Below are positions 7,038 through 16,626 of a DNA stretch of 64,000 bases, piece after piece (position 1 is the first letter of the stretch; each line of letters starts with the position of its first letter). The translations under genes were made by a program, and so were the position numbers. Below the pieces are notes generated by a model that saw only the letters and a program-made list of their open reading frames with translations, searched no databases and was not told where the DNA came from. The stretch is from an uncultured Oscillospiraceae bacterium (GTDB lineage: Bacteria; Bacillota; Clostridia; Oscillospirales; Oscillospiraceae). The DNA lies in NCBI GenBank assembly GCA_947626265.1, contig CANQRM010000013.1, positions 22,825 to 86,824 on the forward strand, written 5' to 3'.

Positions 7038-7901
7038 TCACTTTTCGATCTCCCAGCGGTCCAGCCGGGCGGCTTCTTCATATAGACGCAGATAAGATGC
7101 GTAGCGGCTGGGGTGGATGTGCTCCCCCACCGCCTCCCGCACGGCACAGCCGGGCTCCGCCCGATGGGTGCAGTCGTCAAAGCGGCATTTATCCTCAAAG
7201 GGCCGGAACTCCGGGAACAGCCCCGCCAGGTCCTCGGGCAGGATGGGCTTATCTGTGTCGTCCTCAAAGGAGGCAAAGCCGGGGGTGTCCCCCAGGAGCG
7301 TGCCGCCGCCGATGTCGAACAGCTCCACATGGCGGGTGGTATGCTTTCCACGGCCCAGCTTCTGGCTCACCTCCGCCGTGGGGATGGCGAGGCCGGGCGC
7401 CAGGGCGTTTATAAGGCTGCTCTTGCCCACGCCGGAGTTGCCGGTAAAACAGCAAGTCTTCCCCGCCATGGCGGCGCGGAGGGCGTCCACGCCCTGGCCC
7501 GTCACGGCGCTTACGAGAAAGACGCTATAGCCGGTCCCGGCGTATATCTCTTGCAGCTCCCCCGCCGGGTCCAGGTCGCATTTGTTGACGGCCAGCAGGA
7601 CGCCGCAGCCCTCTTTCTCGCACTTTACCGTTATCCTATCGATAAGGTAAGGGTCCGTCACCGGGATGGCCGCCGAGACCACCATCACGAGATAATCAAT
7701 ATTGGCCATGGCCGGGCGGGAGAAAGCGTTTTTTCGGCGCAGTATCTCCGCCACAGTACCGGTGCCGTCGGCGCTGTCCTCAATATTCACCCTGTCCCCC
7801 ACCAGGGGTGTCAGGCCCTCCTTGCGGAAGCGGCCCTTGGCCCGGCACTGGACCAGGTCCGGCCCGCAGCGGACATAGTAAAAACCGCTGAGAGCCCGCA
7901 T
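7038..7901 (-). CDS. rsgA: Small ribosomal subunit biogenesis GTPase RsgA
   Basis: RsgA is a circularly permuted GTPase that assists late maturation of the 30S subunit and checks the decoding centre. The 287-residue protein has an N-terminal OB-fold, the permuted G motifs with NKCD before the P-loop GNSGVGKSSLIN, DTPGF, and a C-terminal zinc site (CRFDDCTHRAEPGC). The start at 7901 gives the family-like MRALSGFYYVRCG; the long upstream frame overlaps prkC. It lies 20 bases behind prkC, the normal Firmicutes order, and ends the long housekeeping operon. Confidence 0.95.
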   Translation of the reverse strand: MRALSGFYYVRCGPDLVQCRAKGRFRKEGLTPLVGDRVNIEDSADGTGTVAEILRRKNAFSRPAMANIDYLVMVVSAAIPVTDPYLIDRITVKCEKEGCGVLLAVNKCDLDPAGELQEIYAGTGYSVFLVSAVTGQGVDALRAAMAGKTCCFTGNSGVGKSSLINALAPGLAIPTAEVSQKLGRGKHTTRHVELFDIGGGTLLGDTPGFASFEDDTDKPILPEDLAGLFPEFRPFEDKCRFDDCTHRAEPGCAVREAVGEHIHPSRYASYLRLYEEAARLDRWEIEK

Positions 7902-7921
7902 GATGATCCCTTGGCGCAAGC

Positions 7922-9697
7922 TCAGCCCTCCGGCGCGGGGGCCGCCTCCTGCTGAGGCTGGGCAGGCTGGGCGGGTACGGGCGTGACGGCAGGACCCGTG
8001 CTGATCTGCAGGTACACCTGGGTGCCCTGGATGACCGTGGTGCCGGCGGCATAGCTCTGCCACATGACCCGGCCGGGCTCATAGTCGTTGGAGCTCACAT
8101 AAGAAAGTTCGTTCTCGCCGCAGATAAGTCCCTCCCGCTGGAGCATGAGCAGCGCCGCCTCCTTCGTCAGGTCCTTGACGTTGGGCACGGTGGTATAGCT
8201 GGCCGCGGGACCGGCGCTGACATGCAGCGTTACGGTGCTGCCGCTGGCCACGGAGGCGCCGGGGGCGGGTTCGGAGCTTATGACGTAGTTCTCCGTAACG
8301 GAACCGGACTCCTCCAGCACGATATTGACGTTCAGTTCCTTGGCCTGGAGCCGGACCTGGACATTGGTATAGGGCGCGTTCAGGATATCCTCGGGGATGG
8401 TGACCAGCTGCACGCCGGAGCTGACGGTCAGGGAGATGTCAATGCCGTCGGAGGTGATCATACGGCTGGTGCCGGCGGCGGGGTCCTGGTCGATGACCAT
8501 GCCCTCGTCGTGGTTGGAATCCGCCTGGTAGGTGACTTTGAAGTTATAGAGCTCCTTCATCTCCTCATCCAGCATGATGTCGTCATATTTGAGGCCCTCA
8601 AAGTTTGCTACAGATATGCGCTCCGCGTCCCGGAAGATGTCCGCCAGCCAGTACTGCCACACGAACACGAACAGGGCCAGGGCGAAGGCCGCCACGATCA
8701 CGAACCCGGAAAGCATGCTGACGCTGGCGGCGCGGGCCCGGCGGCGGGCATAGCCCTCCTTGGATAACTCCCCGGACTTGCTGATGCGGGGCACGTTCTT
8801 GCTGATCACATGGACCTCGTCCCGTATCTGCCGGGCGGCCTGGGCCGCGGCGGTGCCGTTGCGGGACCGGCGGAAGTCCTCCAGGTCCGCCAGCATGTCG
8901 GCGGCGGTGGCGTACCGGTCGTCCGGCTCCGGCTGCATGGCCCGCAGGGTGATCTGCTCCAGCTCCGCCGGAACGGCGTTATTGAGGTCGCTGGGAGCGT
9001 CGGGCAGCGAGGACACCTGCTGCACAGCCACCTCCTCCACGGTCTTGCCGTCAAAGGGCAGCTTGCCCGTGAGCATCTCATACATGACCACGCCCAGTGA
9101 ATAGATATCGCTGCGGGCGTCCACGGTGCCGCCCCGGGCCTGTTCCGGGGAGATATAGTGGATGCTCCCCAGGGCCTCCTCGCCGTCGTTGGGGTCGGCC
9201 TCGTCCATCTGGGCAATGCCGAAGTCGGCGATCTTCACCGTGCCGTCCTTGGGCAGCATGATGTTCTGGGGCTTGATGTCCATATGGATGATGCCCCGGC
9301 TGTGGGCGTGGCTCAGGGCCCGGGCAATCTGGGTGGAGAAATGCAGGACTTCCTGCCAGGAGAGCACGCCCTTTCCCTTCATATACTGCTTCAGGTTGAT
9401 GCCGTCCACATACTCCATCACGATATACTCCGTGTCGCCGGAGGACACCACGTCGTAGACGGCGCGGATGTTGGGATGGCTCAGCTTCTCCACGGCCTCA
9501 TATTCCTTGCGGAACTGGCGGCGGCTGTCCGCGTCCACGGACACGTCGTCACGTAGCACCTTCACGGCCACGTCCCGCTTCTTCTCCAGGTCGTAGGCCT
9601 GATATACCACGGCCATGCCGCCGATGCCCACCACGGACACGATCTCGTAGCGGCCATCCAATACCTTTCCAAGACGCCAATTGACCTTATTTTCCAT
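7922..9697 (-). CDS. prkC: Ser/Thr protein kinase with PASTA domains (PrkC/Stk1)
   Basis: This 591-residue membrane kinase senses muropeptides or lipid II and controls growth, cell-wall synthesis and germination in Firmicutes. The kinase domain (residues 17-275) has GIGGMAVVY, the ATP lysine K46 in AVKVL, catalytic D140 in HMDIKPQN, DFG at 158-160 and SPEQARG. One membrane segment lies at about 328-350, and three extracellular PASTA repeats follow (about 360-575). The usual HRD Arg is replaced by Met at residue 139. The start overlaps the prpC stop by one base (TAATG), so kinase and phosphatase are translationally coupled. Confidence 0.95.
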   Translation of the reverse strand: MENKVNWRLGKVLDGRYEIVSVVGIGGMAVVYQAYDLEKKRDVAVKVLRDDVSVDADSRRQFRKEYEAVEKLSHPNIRAVYDVVSSGDTEYIVMEYVDGINLKQYMKGKGVLSWQEVLHFSTQIARALSHAHSRGIIHMDIKPQNIMLPKDGTVKIADFGIAQMDEADPNDGEEALGSIHYISPEQARGGTVDARSDIYSLGVVMYEMLTGKLPFDGKTVEEVAVQQVSSLPDAPSDLNNAVPAELEQITLRAMQPEPDDRYATAADMLADLEDFRRSRNGTAAAQAARQIRDEVHVISKNVPRISKSGELSKEGYARRRARAASVSMLSGFVIVAAFALALFVFVWQYWLADIFRDAERISVANFEGLKYDDIMLDEEMKELYNFKVTYQADSNHDEGMVIDQDPAAGTSRMITSDGIDISLTVSSGVQLVTIPEDILNAPYTNVQVRLQAKELNVNIVLEESGSVTENYVISSEPAPGASVASGSTVTLHVSAGPAASYTTVPNVKDLTKEAALLMLQREGLICGENELSYVSSNDYEPGRVMWQSYAAGTTVIQGTQVYLQISTGPAVTPVPAQPAQPQQEAAPAPEG

Positions 9698-10440
9698 TAT
9701 ACGGCGCCACCTTTCTCAGCATAGATCACGATCGCAGTCACATTGTCCCTCGCCCCGCCGGCGATGGCCTCGTCCACCAGCTTCCGGCAGGCGGTCTCGG
9801 CGTTTTCCTCCGCCAGCAGGACCCGGTGCATCTCCGCCTCCTCCAGGGCGTTCGTGAGCCCGTCAGAGCAGAGCAGAAACCGGTCACCCTCCCGTATCGG
9901 GACGGCGTATTCGTCGCAGGAGACGAACCGCTCGCTGCCCACCGCCCGGGTGATGATATTTCGTCGGGGATGGGTCCGGCCCTGGGCGGGGGTTATCTCC
10001 CCCCGGTCTATCATCTGCTGGACCAGAGAGTGGTCCTTTGTGATCTGCAATATACCGTCCTTGGCGATGCGGTAGGCCCGGCTGTCGCCCACATTCACGA
10101 AGTAGGCCGTGTCCCCCTGCCAATACCCGGCCACCAGAGTAGTGCCCATGCCGGCGTACTCGTCCATATGGGCGGCGTAGCGGAACACCTTTCGGTTGGC
10201 GGCGTCGGTGGCCTGGCGGAGGGCGTCCGCCGGGTCCTCCCCGTCGGAGGCCTCCAGGGCTGCCCGGGCAAAGGCCGAGAACCGGCCGGCCGCCAGGTCG
10301 CTGGCCATCAGGCCGCCCGCCGCGCCGCCCATGCCGTCGCACACGACGGCCAGCACGCCGCCGGCCACGACCTTCAGGTCGAAGCAGTCCTGGTTCTCCG
10401 CCCGGTATTGCCCTTTGTCGCTCAATCCAAAGTAGTTCAT
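9697..10440 (-). CDS. prpC: PP2C-type protein phosphatase PrpC/Stp1
   Basis: This 247-residue cytosolic PPM phosphatase removes phosphate from Ser/Thr residues and from the kinase encoded next to it. The metal-binding aspartates are visible in ENQDCFD, CDGMGGAAGG, CSDGLTNAL and ARDNVTAIV. The N-terminus MNYFGLSDKGQYR is typical of bacterial Stp1. The start overlaps the rlmN stop by ATGA, and the stop overlaps the kinase start. All catalytic residues are present. Confidence 0.95.
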   Translation of the reverse strand: MNYFGLSDKGQYRAENQDCFDLKVVAGGVLAVVCDGMGGAAGGLMASDLAAGRFSAFARAALEASDGEDPADALRQATDAANRKVFRYAAHMDEYAGMGTTLVAGYWQGDTAYFVNVGDSRAYRIAKDGILQITKDHSLVQQMIDRGEITPAQGRTHPRRNIITRAVGSERFVSCDEYAVPIREGDRFLLCSDGLTNALEEAEMHRVLLAEENAETACRKLVDEAIAGGARDNVTAIVIYAEKGGAV

Positions 10441-11483
10441 TTCTTCCTCATCTGTCCCCGGCGGAGCTGGCCGCAGGCCGCGTCGATGTCGCTGCCCAGC
10501 CGCCGCCTGACGGTAACGGTGACGCCCCCGTCCTCCAGCCGTTTCACGAACCTGTGGACGGTCTGCTCCGACGAGGGCTGCAAGCCCCGCTCGGACACAT
10601 AGTTCAGGCGAATGAGATTTATATGAGACCCGGTCCCGCCCAGCCGCTTTATGAGCATATCCGCGTGGCGGGGGGTGTCGTTCACGTCCTTCACCATGGC
10701 GTATTCAAAGGATATGCGCCGGCCCGTGACGTCGAAATACCGGCGGCAGGCCGCGTAAAGCGCGTCCACGCCGTATTTCTCATTGATGGGCATGAGTTTG
10801 GAGCGGGTCTCGTCGTCCGGCGCGTGAAGGGATACGGACAGTGTCAATTGTAACCGGGCCGCGGCCAGTTTGTCAATCGCCTCCACCAGTCCGCAGGTGG
10901 AGAGGGATATGTGCCGCATGCCGATATTGACCCCCTCCGGGTCGTTCACGAGGGACAGAAACCGCATGACGTTATCGTAGTTGTCCAGGGGCTCGCCGAT
11001 GCCCATGAGCACGATGCCGTCCACCCTGTCCCTGGCGGCCAGGCCGGTGCGGATGACCTCGTCCAGCATCTCCGACGCGGTCAGGTCCCGGACCTTTCCG
11101 CCGATGGTGCTGGCGCAGAAGGCGCAGCCCATACGGCATCCCACCTGAGAGGAGATGCAGACTGTGTTGCCGTGCTTGTAGCGCATGAACACCGTCTCCA
11201 CGCTCTCCCCGTCGGGCAGCTGCCAGAGGAATTTCTCCGTGCCGTCCTGGGCGGAGACCTGCCGGCGCAGCATGGTGAGGCTGGGGAGGATGAAAAGCCC
11301 GTCCAGCTTTTGCCGCAGGTCCTTGGACAGGTCGCTCATCTCCTCAAAGGAGGTGACGCCCCGGCCCAGCCAGCGGAACACCTGCTTCGCCCGGTAGCCG
11401 GGCAGGCCCAGGTCCTGAAACGCCCCGGCGATCTCTGCCGGCAGCATGGCCTTTATATCCCGTTTGACCGCTCCATCCGGCAT
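10437..11483 (-). CDS. rlmN: 23S rRNA/tRNA adenine-C2 methyltransferase RlmN
   Basis: RlmN is a radical-SAM enzyme that methylates C2 of A2503 in 23S rRNA and A37 of some tRNAs. The 348-residue protein has the radical-SAM motif CRMGCAFCAS, GIGEPLDNY, and the C-terminal catalytic Cys region ending AACGQLRRGQ. The start at 11483 (MPDGAVKRDIKAMLPAE) overlaps the rsmB end by 31 bases; an internal ATG at 11447 is possible, but homologues usually have the longer N-terminus. The gene order rsmB-rlmN-prpC is the standard Firmicutes one. Confidence 0.93.
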   Translation of the reverse strand: MPDGAVKRDIKAMLPAEIAGAFQDLGLPGYRAKQVFRWLGRGVTSFEEMSDLSKDLRQKLDGLFILPSLTMLRRQVSAQDGTEKFLWQLPDGESVETVFMRYKHGNTVCISSQVGCRMGCAFCASTIGGKVRDLTASEMLDEVIRTGLAARDRVDGIVLMGIGEPLDNYDNVMRFLSLVNDPEGVNIGMRHISLSTCGLVEAIDKLAAARLQLTLSVSLHAPDDETRSKLMPINEKYGVDALYAACRRYFDVTGRRISFEYAMVKDVNDTPRHADMLIKRLGGTGSHINLIRLNYVSERGLQPSSEQTVHRFVKRLEDGGVTVTVRRRLGSDIDAACGQLRRGQMRKK

Positions 11484-12700
11484 AGATAAAATCCGTCCGT
11501 TCCGTCCCGGTCCGGCCAGAAGGTCCGTTCCAGGGTCTTGGTGAATTGGGAATGTTCCTTTAAAAACGCCTCCGCCACGGCCCCGTTCTCCCGCTCCCGC
11601 CAAGTGCAGGTGGAGTAGATGAGCTTTCCGCCGGGCCGCACCGCCGTTGCGATGCTGTCCAAAAGCTCCAATTGCAATTCCGGCAGCGCGTCCAGCTCTA
11701 TGGGGTCCCGGTAGCGTATATCCGGCTTCTTGCGTATGACGCCGAGGCCGCTGCAGGGAAGATCCGCGAACACCGCGTCGTAGTTTCCGCCGTCGATGTC
11801 CCGGGCGTCGCCGGGCTGGCATTGGATGCAGGTCAGGCCCATGCGCTCCGCGCCCCGGGCCACCAGGGCCAGTTTCTTTTGCAGGATATCCCGGGCCGTT
11901 ACGGAGCCCGTATTGCCCATGGCGACGGCGGCGGCAAAGCTCTTGCCTCCCGGCGCGGCGCAGGCGTCCAGCACCTTCATGCCGGGTGCGAGCTCCGCAC
12001 ACTCCGCCACGGCGTGGGCCGCCGGGTCCTGGACGTAGAAGAGCCCCTTTTGGAAGGCCTCCGTGGCGGTGAAGTCCCCCGCCCTGTCCAGCACCAAGCC
12101 CGCGGGCGTCTCGGTGAGGTCCAGCATGCCTTTCAACTCCTCCGCCGAGGCACGGCAGGTGTTGACCTGCACATACAACGGCGGCGGGTCGTTGTCCGCC
12201 TTGAGGACCGCCTCCGCCCCCTCATAGCCCCGCAGGGCCATGAGCTCCTCCACAAGCCATTTTGGATGACTGTAGCGGGTGGCGAGATGATCCGCTGTGC
12301 CCTCGCCGGGGATGGGCGGCAAGTGTTCCCTATTCTCCCCTATGCGCCGCAGGACGGCGTTCACAAGGCCCGACGCCCGGCCATATCCCAGGCTCTTGCA
12401 AAGAGCCACGGACTCGTCCACCGCCGCCCGGGGCGGGACCTTGTCCATAAAGAGCAGCTGATAGGCACCCAGACGCAGGATGTCCCGCACCTTGGGCTCC
12501 AGCTTGCTCTTGGCGTAGCAGCCGATATAGAAGTCGCACAGGGCCATGTTCTGCAGCACGCCGTAAAATAGCCGCGCTGCCATGGCTCTGTCCCGGCTGT
12601 CCAGGCGGTTTTTCTCCCCCAGCACGTCCATGACCTGCCGGCTCCAGGCGGAATCCCGCCGGAAGCGCTCCAGGGCCTCCAGGGCCGTTCTCCGGGGCAT
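11453..12700 (-). CDS. rsmB: 16S rRNA cytosine-967 C5-methyltransferase RsmB
   Basis: RsmB methylates C967 of 16S rRNA. The 415-residue protein has an N-terminal NusB-like helical domain (about residues 1-130) and a SAM-dependent methyltransferase domain with DACAAPGGKS, the DLPCSG motif and YSTCTWRERENG with the second catalytic Cys. The start overlaps the fmt stop by one base. The size and both active-site cysteines are normal. Confidence 0.94.
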   Translation of the reverse strand: MPRRTALEALERFRRDSAWSRQVMDVLGEKNRLDSRDRAMAARLFYGVLQNMALCDFYIGCYAKSKLEPKVRDILRLGAYQLLFMDKVPPRAAVDESVALCKSLGYGRASGLVNAVLRRIGENREHLPPIPGEGTADHLATRYSHPKWLVEELMALRGYEGAEAVLKADNDPPPLYVQVNTCRASAEELKGMLDLTETPAGLVLDRAGDFTATEAFQKGLFYVQDPAAHAVAECAELAPGMKVLDACAAPGGKSFAAAVAMGNTGSVTARDILQKKLALVARGAERMGLTCIQCQPGDARDIDGGNYDAVFADLPCSGLGVIRKKPDIRYRDPIELDALPELQLELLDSIATAVRPGGKLIYSTCTWRERENGAVAEAFLKEHSQFTKTLERTFWPDRDGTDGFYLCRMERSNGI

Positions 12701-13620
12701 TACCGGACCTCCATGGGGTGTCCCAAAAGGTAAGCCCCCGCGGCCATGCGCCTGCCGCCGGCGGCCTGCAGCTCGGTGACGAGCAGGGTCTCTCCCCCGC
12801 CGCAGACGACCTCTATGCCCGCCTTCCCGGCGGATACCACCGTGCCGGGAGCATTGTCACTCTGCCGCCCCGTGGCCTCGCCGGCGAAGAGCTTGAACGC
12901 CGTGCCGCCAAGCTCCGCCGTGGCGCAGGGCCAGGGCTGCATGCCGTAGATGTGCTTCAGCACCATCTGGACCGGCTTTGTCCAGTCCACCGGGGACTCT
13001 TCCTTCGTCAGCGGCGGCGCGTAGGTGGCCTGGCTGCCGTCCTGGGGGATACGGGGCGCTGTTCCCGCCTCGATGTCCCGCAGGGTCTTCACCAGCAGCT
13101 CCGCGCCCATGGGGGCCAGGCGCTCGAATAGCTCCCCGCTGGTCTCTCGCTCGCCGATGGCCGTCTCAGCAGTATAGATCATGTCCCCCTCGTCCATGCC
13201 GGCAGAGAGGTACATGGTTGTGACGCCGGTGACGGCTTCGCCGTTCAGCACCGCCCGCTGGATGGGGGCGCTGCCCCGATACTTGGGCAGCAGAGAGCCG
13301 TGGACGTTGATGCAGCCGTACTTGGGCAGGGCCAGGATGTCCTCGGGGATGATGCGCCCGTAGGCCACCACCACGATGATGTCCGGCTTAAGGTCTTTCA
13401 GAATGGCGAGAGCCGTGCCGTCCCGCAGCTTCTCCGGCTGGTATACGCCGATGCCCGCGGCCTGGGCCGTCTGCTTCACGGCGCAGGGCACCAGCTTATG
13501 GCCCCGGTCCCGGGGCTTGTCCGGCTGGCAGAACACGCCGCACACGTCAAAGCCCTCCGCCAGCAGCTTTTCCAGGGAGCAGGCGGCAAAGTCCGGCGTG
13601 CCCATGAATACAATGCGCAT
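12700..13620 (-). CDS. fmt: Methionyl-tRNA formyltransferase
   Basis: Fmt formylates initiator Met-tRNA using 10-formyl-tetrahydrofolate. The 306-residue protein starts MRIVFMGTPDFAACSLE and has the catalytic NVHGSLLPKYRGSAP loop and DEGDMIY. The C-terminal OB-like domain binds tRNA. The start at 13620 is fixed by the TGATG overlap with def and by homology; the longer frame upstream overlaps def. The def-fmt pair is the usual arrangement. Confidence 0.95.
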   Translation of the reverse strand: MRIVFMGTPDFAACSLEKLLAEGFDVCGVFCQPDKPRDRGHKLVPCAVKQTAQAAGIGVYQPEKLRDGTALAILKDLKPDIIVVVAYGRIIPEDILALPKYGCINVHGSLLPKYRGSAPIQRAVLNGEAVTGVTTMYLSAGMDEGDMIYTAETAIGERETSGELFERLAPMGAELLVKTLRDIEAGTAPRIPQDGSQATYAPPLTKEESPVDWTKPVQMVLKHIYGMQPWPCATAELGGTAFKLFAGEATGRQSDNAPGTVVSAGKAGIEVVCGGGETLLVTELQAAGGRRMAAGAYLLGHPMEVR

Positions 13621-14138
13621 CAGTCCTCTTCCTCCCGCTGGGCGGCGTAATAGGCCTCCAGCTCCTCGTCGGAGAGGATGTGGTCGCAAAGCTCCGTGAA
13701 CATATGGCCGTCCAGGTGGTCCAGCTCATGGCAGAAGGCCCGGGCCGTCAGGCCCACTCCCTCGGCCTCGAACCAGTTCCCGTCCCGGTCCTGGGCCCTC
13801 ACCTTCACATAGTCCGGCCGCTTCACCATGCCGAAATCCCCAGGCACGGAGAGGCACCCCTCCGGGCCCTCCTGCTCGCCGCTGGATTCCAGTATCTCCG
13901 GGTTCACCAGTTCGATGACGCGCTCCGGCTCCCCCTCGGGCACATTGGTCTCCAGTACCACCACCGCCCGGCGGAGGATGCCCACCTGGGGCGCGGCCAG
14001 ACCCACCCCGTTGGCGGTGGTCATGGTCTCTGCCATATCGTCCAGGAGGATGTGCAGGCGCTCATTGAAGTCCGTCACGGGACGGCAGCGCTTGGTGAGG
14101 GTCTCGTCGCCCTGTTTCAATATGTTCCGAAGAGCCAT
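13620..14138 (-). CDS. def: Peptide deformylase
   Basis: Def removes the formyl group from new proteins. The 172-residue protein carries all three signature motifs: GVGLAAPQ, EGCLS with the metal Cys, and HELDHLDG with two metal His and the catalytic Glu. It lies 12 bases behind priA and overlaps fmt, as in other Firmicutes. No sign of degradation is seen. Confidence 0.96.
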   Translation of the reverse strand: MALRNILKQGDETLTKRCRPVTDFNERLHILLDDMAETMTTANGVGLAAPQVGILRRAVVVLETNVPEGEPERVIELVNPEILESSGEQEGPEGCLSVPGDFGMVKRPDYVKVRAQDRDGNWFEAEGVGLTARAFCHELDHLDGHMFTELCDHILSDEELEAYYAAQREEED

Positions 14139-14150
14139 AGATATCTCCTG

Positions 14151-16595
14151 TCAGTCCAGGGGGTCGAAGTCCGCGTATACGGACACGCCCCTGTATCGTT
14201 TTCCGTCGTTGGCCAGCATCAGCACTCTGCCCACCGCGGCCCGTATCTCCCGTGAGGCAGGGCAGCACACCGTCACCCGATATCGCCAAGTGCCCATGAC
14301 CTTGGCGATGGGAAGCGGCGCGGGACCCAGCACCTTCGCACCGGGCACGTCCCGGGTGAGACGCATCATCTCGTCCCGGATGTCGGCGCAGCAGCGCAGG
14401 ACCGTGCTCTCGTCGGCACCGGTGGCCATGATCTCGTACATCTCCGAGAAGGGCGGCGAGCCCGTCACGCTCCGAAGGCCGATCTCGCCCTCATAAAAAC
14501 CGTCATAGTCCTGCCGCGCGGCCTGGAGGATGATCTGGTTTTCCGGGGTAAAGGTCTGTATCACCGCCCGGCCCGGCTTTTCAAACCGGCCGCTGCGGCC
14601 GATGACCTGGGTGATGAGGGAGAAGGTCCGCTCCCCCGCCCGGTAGTCGCTGTTGTAGAGGCTCTGGTCGGCGTTCAGCACGCCCACCAGCGTCACGTTC
14701 TCAAAGTTGAGCCCCTTGGTCACCATCTGGGTGCCCACCAAAATGGGGATGCGCTGGGCCCGGAACTGTTCAAAAAGGGCCCGATGGCTCCCCACCGGGG
14801 CCACCGCGTCCGTGTCCATGCGCAGCACGGGCACGTCTGGGAAAAGCTCACCCAGCTCCTCCACCACCTTCTGGGTCCCGGCGCCGGTGAAGGTCAGCTT
14901 CCCGCCGCACTGGGGACAGGCGGCGTCCAGCCGCCGGGTGTGGCCGCAGTAGTGACACATGAGCCGGTTCCCCACGCTGTGGTAGGTCATGTTGGCGGTG
15001 CAGTTGGGGCATTTATAAGTATACCCGCATACGCCGCAGGCTACCAGCTTGCTGGCGCCCCGCCGGTTGAGAAACAGGATGGACTGCTCGCCCCGGTCGA
15101 GATTTTCCGCTATCTCCTGCCGCAAAAGCGAGGAGATGCTGCCGCCGTTGCCGGCCCGGAGCTCCTGCTTCATGTCCGCGATGCGGACCTCAGGCAGGCG
15201 CATAGCGTTAAAGCGGTGGGGCAGCGTGAAGAAATGGTACCGCCCCGTCTGGGCCCAGTAGCGGCTGCACACGTCCGGCGTGGCGCTTCCCAGCACCAGC
15301 AGCGCTTTGGCCCGGGCGCAGAGGAACTTCGCCACGTCCCGGGCGTGATAGCGGGGGTTATTTTCCGATTTATAGGTGTCCTCCTGCTCCTCGTCCAGGA
15401 TGACGACGCCCAAATTGGACACCGGCGCGAAGATGGCGCTGCGGGTGCCGATGACCACCCGTGCGGCTCCGGCGCAGATGCGCTTATATTCGTCATATCG
15501 CTCGCCCATGGAAAGGGACGAATGGAGCACCGCGATGTTGTCGCCAAAATGGGAGGAAAAGGTCTGGAGCATCTGGGGCGTCAGGGCGATCTCCGGCACC
15601 AGAAATATAGCCGACTGGTCCCGCTTCAGCACTTCTTCTATGAGGTGCAGATAGATGGTGGTCTTGCCGCTGCCCGTGACGCCGAACAGGAGCGCGGCCT
15701 TGGCCTCTTTGCCGTCCGCCAGAGCCAAAATGCCCTCAAAGGCGGCCCTCTGCTCCGGGTTCAGTTCCGGCAGGGGCTTTTCCCTTGCGGATACGCCATA
15801 GTCGGGCCGGCGGTAGACCTCATGGTCGGAGAGGGTCACCAGGCCCTTCTCCGAAAGCCTTTTTACCGCGTCCCGGCCCGCGCCGGTGAAGTAGCATATA
15901 TCCGCCACGCTGGCCCGGCCCAGTTCGGCCAGGAGCCGCAGCACGGCGCCTTGGCGCACGGCGCGGCTGTTCTTTTCTGCGATATGAAGGGCCTCTTCCG
16001 GGCTCACGGCCAGCTCCGCCTGGAGGATTATCTTGTCCCCCGCCCGGCGGGCGGCGCCCGCCTCCGTGCGGAGCACGCCTTTCTTCACCAGGGACGCCAG
16101 GGCTGGCCCGGGATTCTTCGCGCCGAATACCGCCTCAATGTTGGCCAGCTCGCACCGGCCGCCGTGGCCGGTGACCGCGTCCAGCACCAGCTTCTCCCCG
16201 GCGCCCTTCGCCTTGGCGTAGGCATCCTCCGCCTCCACCGCCAGCAGATACACGGGCCACACGTCGTACCACAGGCCCGCCGGGAGCATGGCCCGCACCG
16301 CGTCCATGACGGTGCAGAAAAACCGCTCCCGCATCCACATGGCCAGCTTCAGCTGCGTCTCGCTCAAAAGGGGCTCGGCGTCCAGCACTTCCAGGATATT
16401 CTTGAGCCGCTTTTCGGTCTGGCCGCCCATGGCCAGCACCACCCCCTCCCGGGGGCGGCTGCCGCCGAAGGGTACCGCCACCCGCACGCCGGGGCGCACC
16501 TTATCCGCGAGCTTATCCGGCACGGCATAGGTATAGGGCCGGTCCACCCAATAGGTCACATCCGCCACAGCGACACGGGCCGTCAAGCCGCTCAT
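14151..16595 (-). CDS. priA: Primosomal protein N' (replication restart helicase PriA)
   Basis: PriA recognises stalled forks and reloads the replicative helicase. The 814-residue protein has the N-terminal DNA 3'-binding domain, helicase motif I FGVTGSGKT, the Walker B variant DEEQ (within VILDEEQEDTYKSE), paired zinc-binding cysteines in VACGVCGYTYKCPNC and LMCHYCGH, and late motifs NRRG and QVIGRSGR. In this genome the gene follows rpoZ directly, without the coaBC gene usually found between them. The start at 16595 has GGAGG about 12 bases upstream, slightly long spacing. Confidence 0.95.
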   Translation of the reverse strand: MSGLTARVAVADVTYWVDRPYTYAVPDKLADKVRPGVRVAVPFGGSRPREGVVLAMGGQTEKRLKNILEVLDAEPLLSETQLKLAMWMRERFFCTVMDAVRAMLPAGLWYDVWPVYLLAVEAEDAYAKAKGAGEKLVLDAVTGHGGRCELANIEAVFGAKNPGPALASLVKKGVLRTEAGAARRAGDKIILQAELAVSPEEALHIAEKNSRAVRQGAVLRLLAELGRASVADICYFTGAGRDAVKRLSEKGLVTLSDHEVYRRPDYGVSAREKPLPELNPEQRAAFEGILALADGKEAKAALLFGVTGSGKTTIYLHLIEEVLKRDQSAIFLVPEIALTPQMLQTFSSHFGDNIAVLHSSLSMGERYDEYKRICAGAARVVIGTRSAIFAPVSNLGVVILDEEQEDTYKSENNPRYHARDVAKFLCARAKALLVLGSATPDVCSRYWAQTGRYHFFTLPHRFNAMRLPEVRIADMKQELRAGNGGSISSLLRQEIAENLDRGEQSILFLNRRGASKLVACGVCGYTYKCPNCTANMTYHSVGNRLMCHYCGHTRRLDAACPQCGGKLTFTGAGTQKVVEELGELFPDVPVLRMDTDAVAPVGSHRALFEQFRAQRIPILVGTQMVTKGLNFENVTLVGVLNADQSLYNSDYRAGERTFSLITQVIGRSGRFEKPGRAVIQTFTPENQIILQAARQDYDGFYEGEIGLRSVTGSPPFSEMYEIMATGADESTVLRCCADIRDEMMRLTRDVPGAKVLGPAPLPIAKVMGTWRYRVTVCCPASREIRAAVGRVLMLANDGKRYRGVSVYADFDPLD

Positions 16596-16626
16596 GAGTT
16601 CGTCTTTCCTCCGCAGAACGCCCGGC

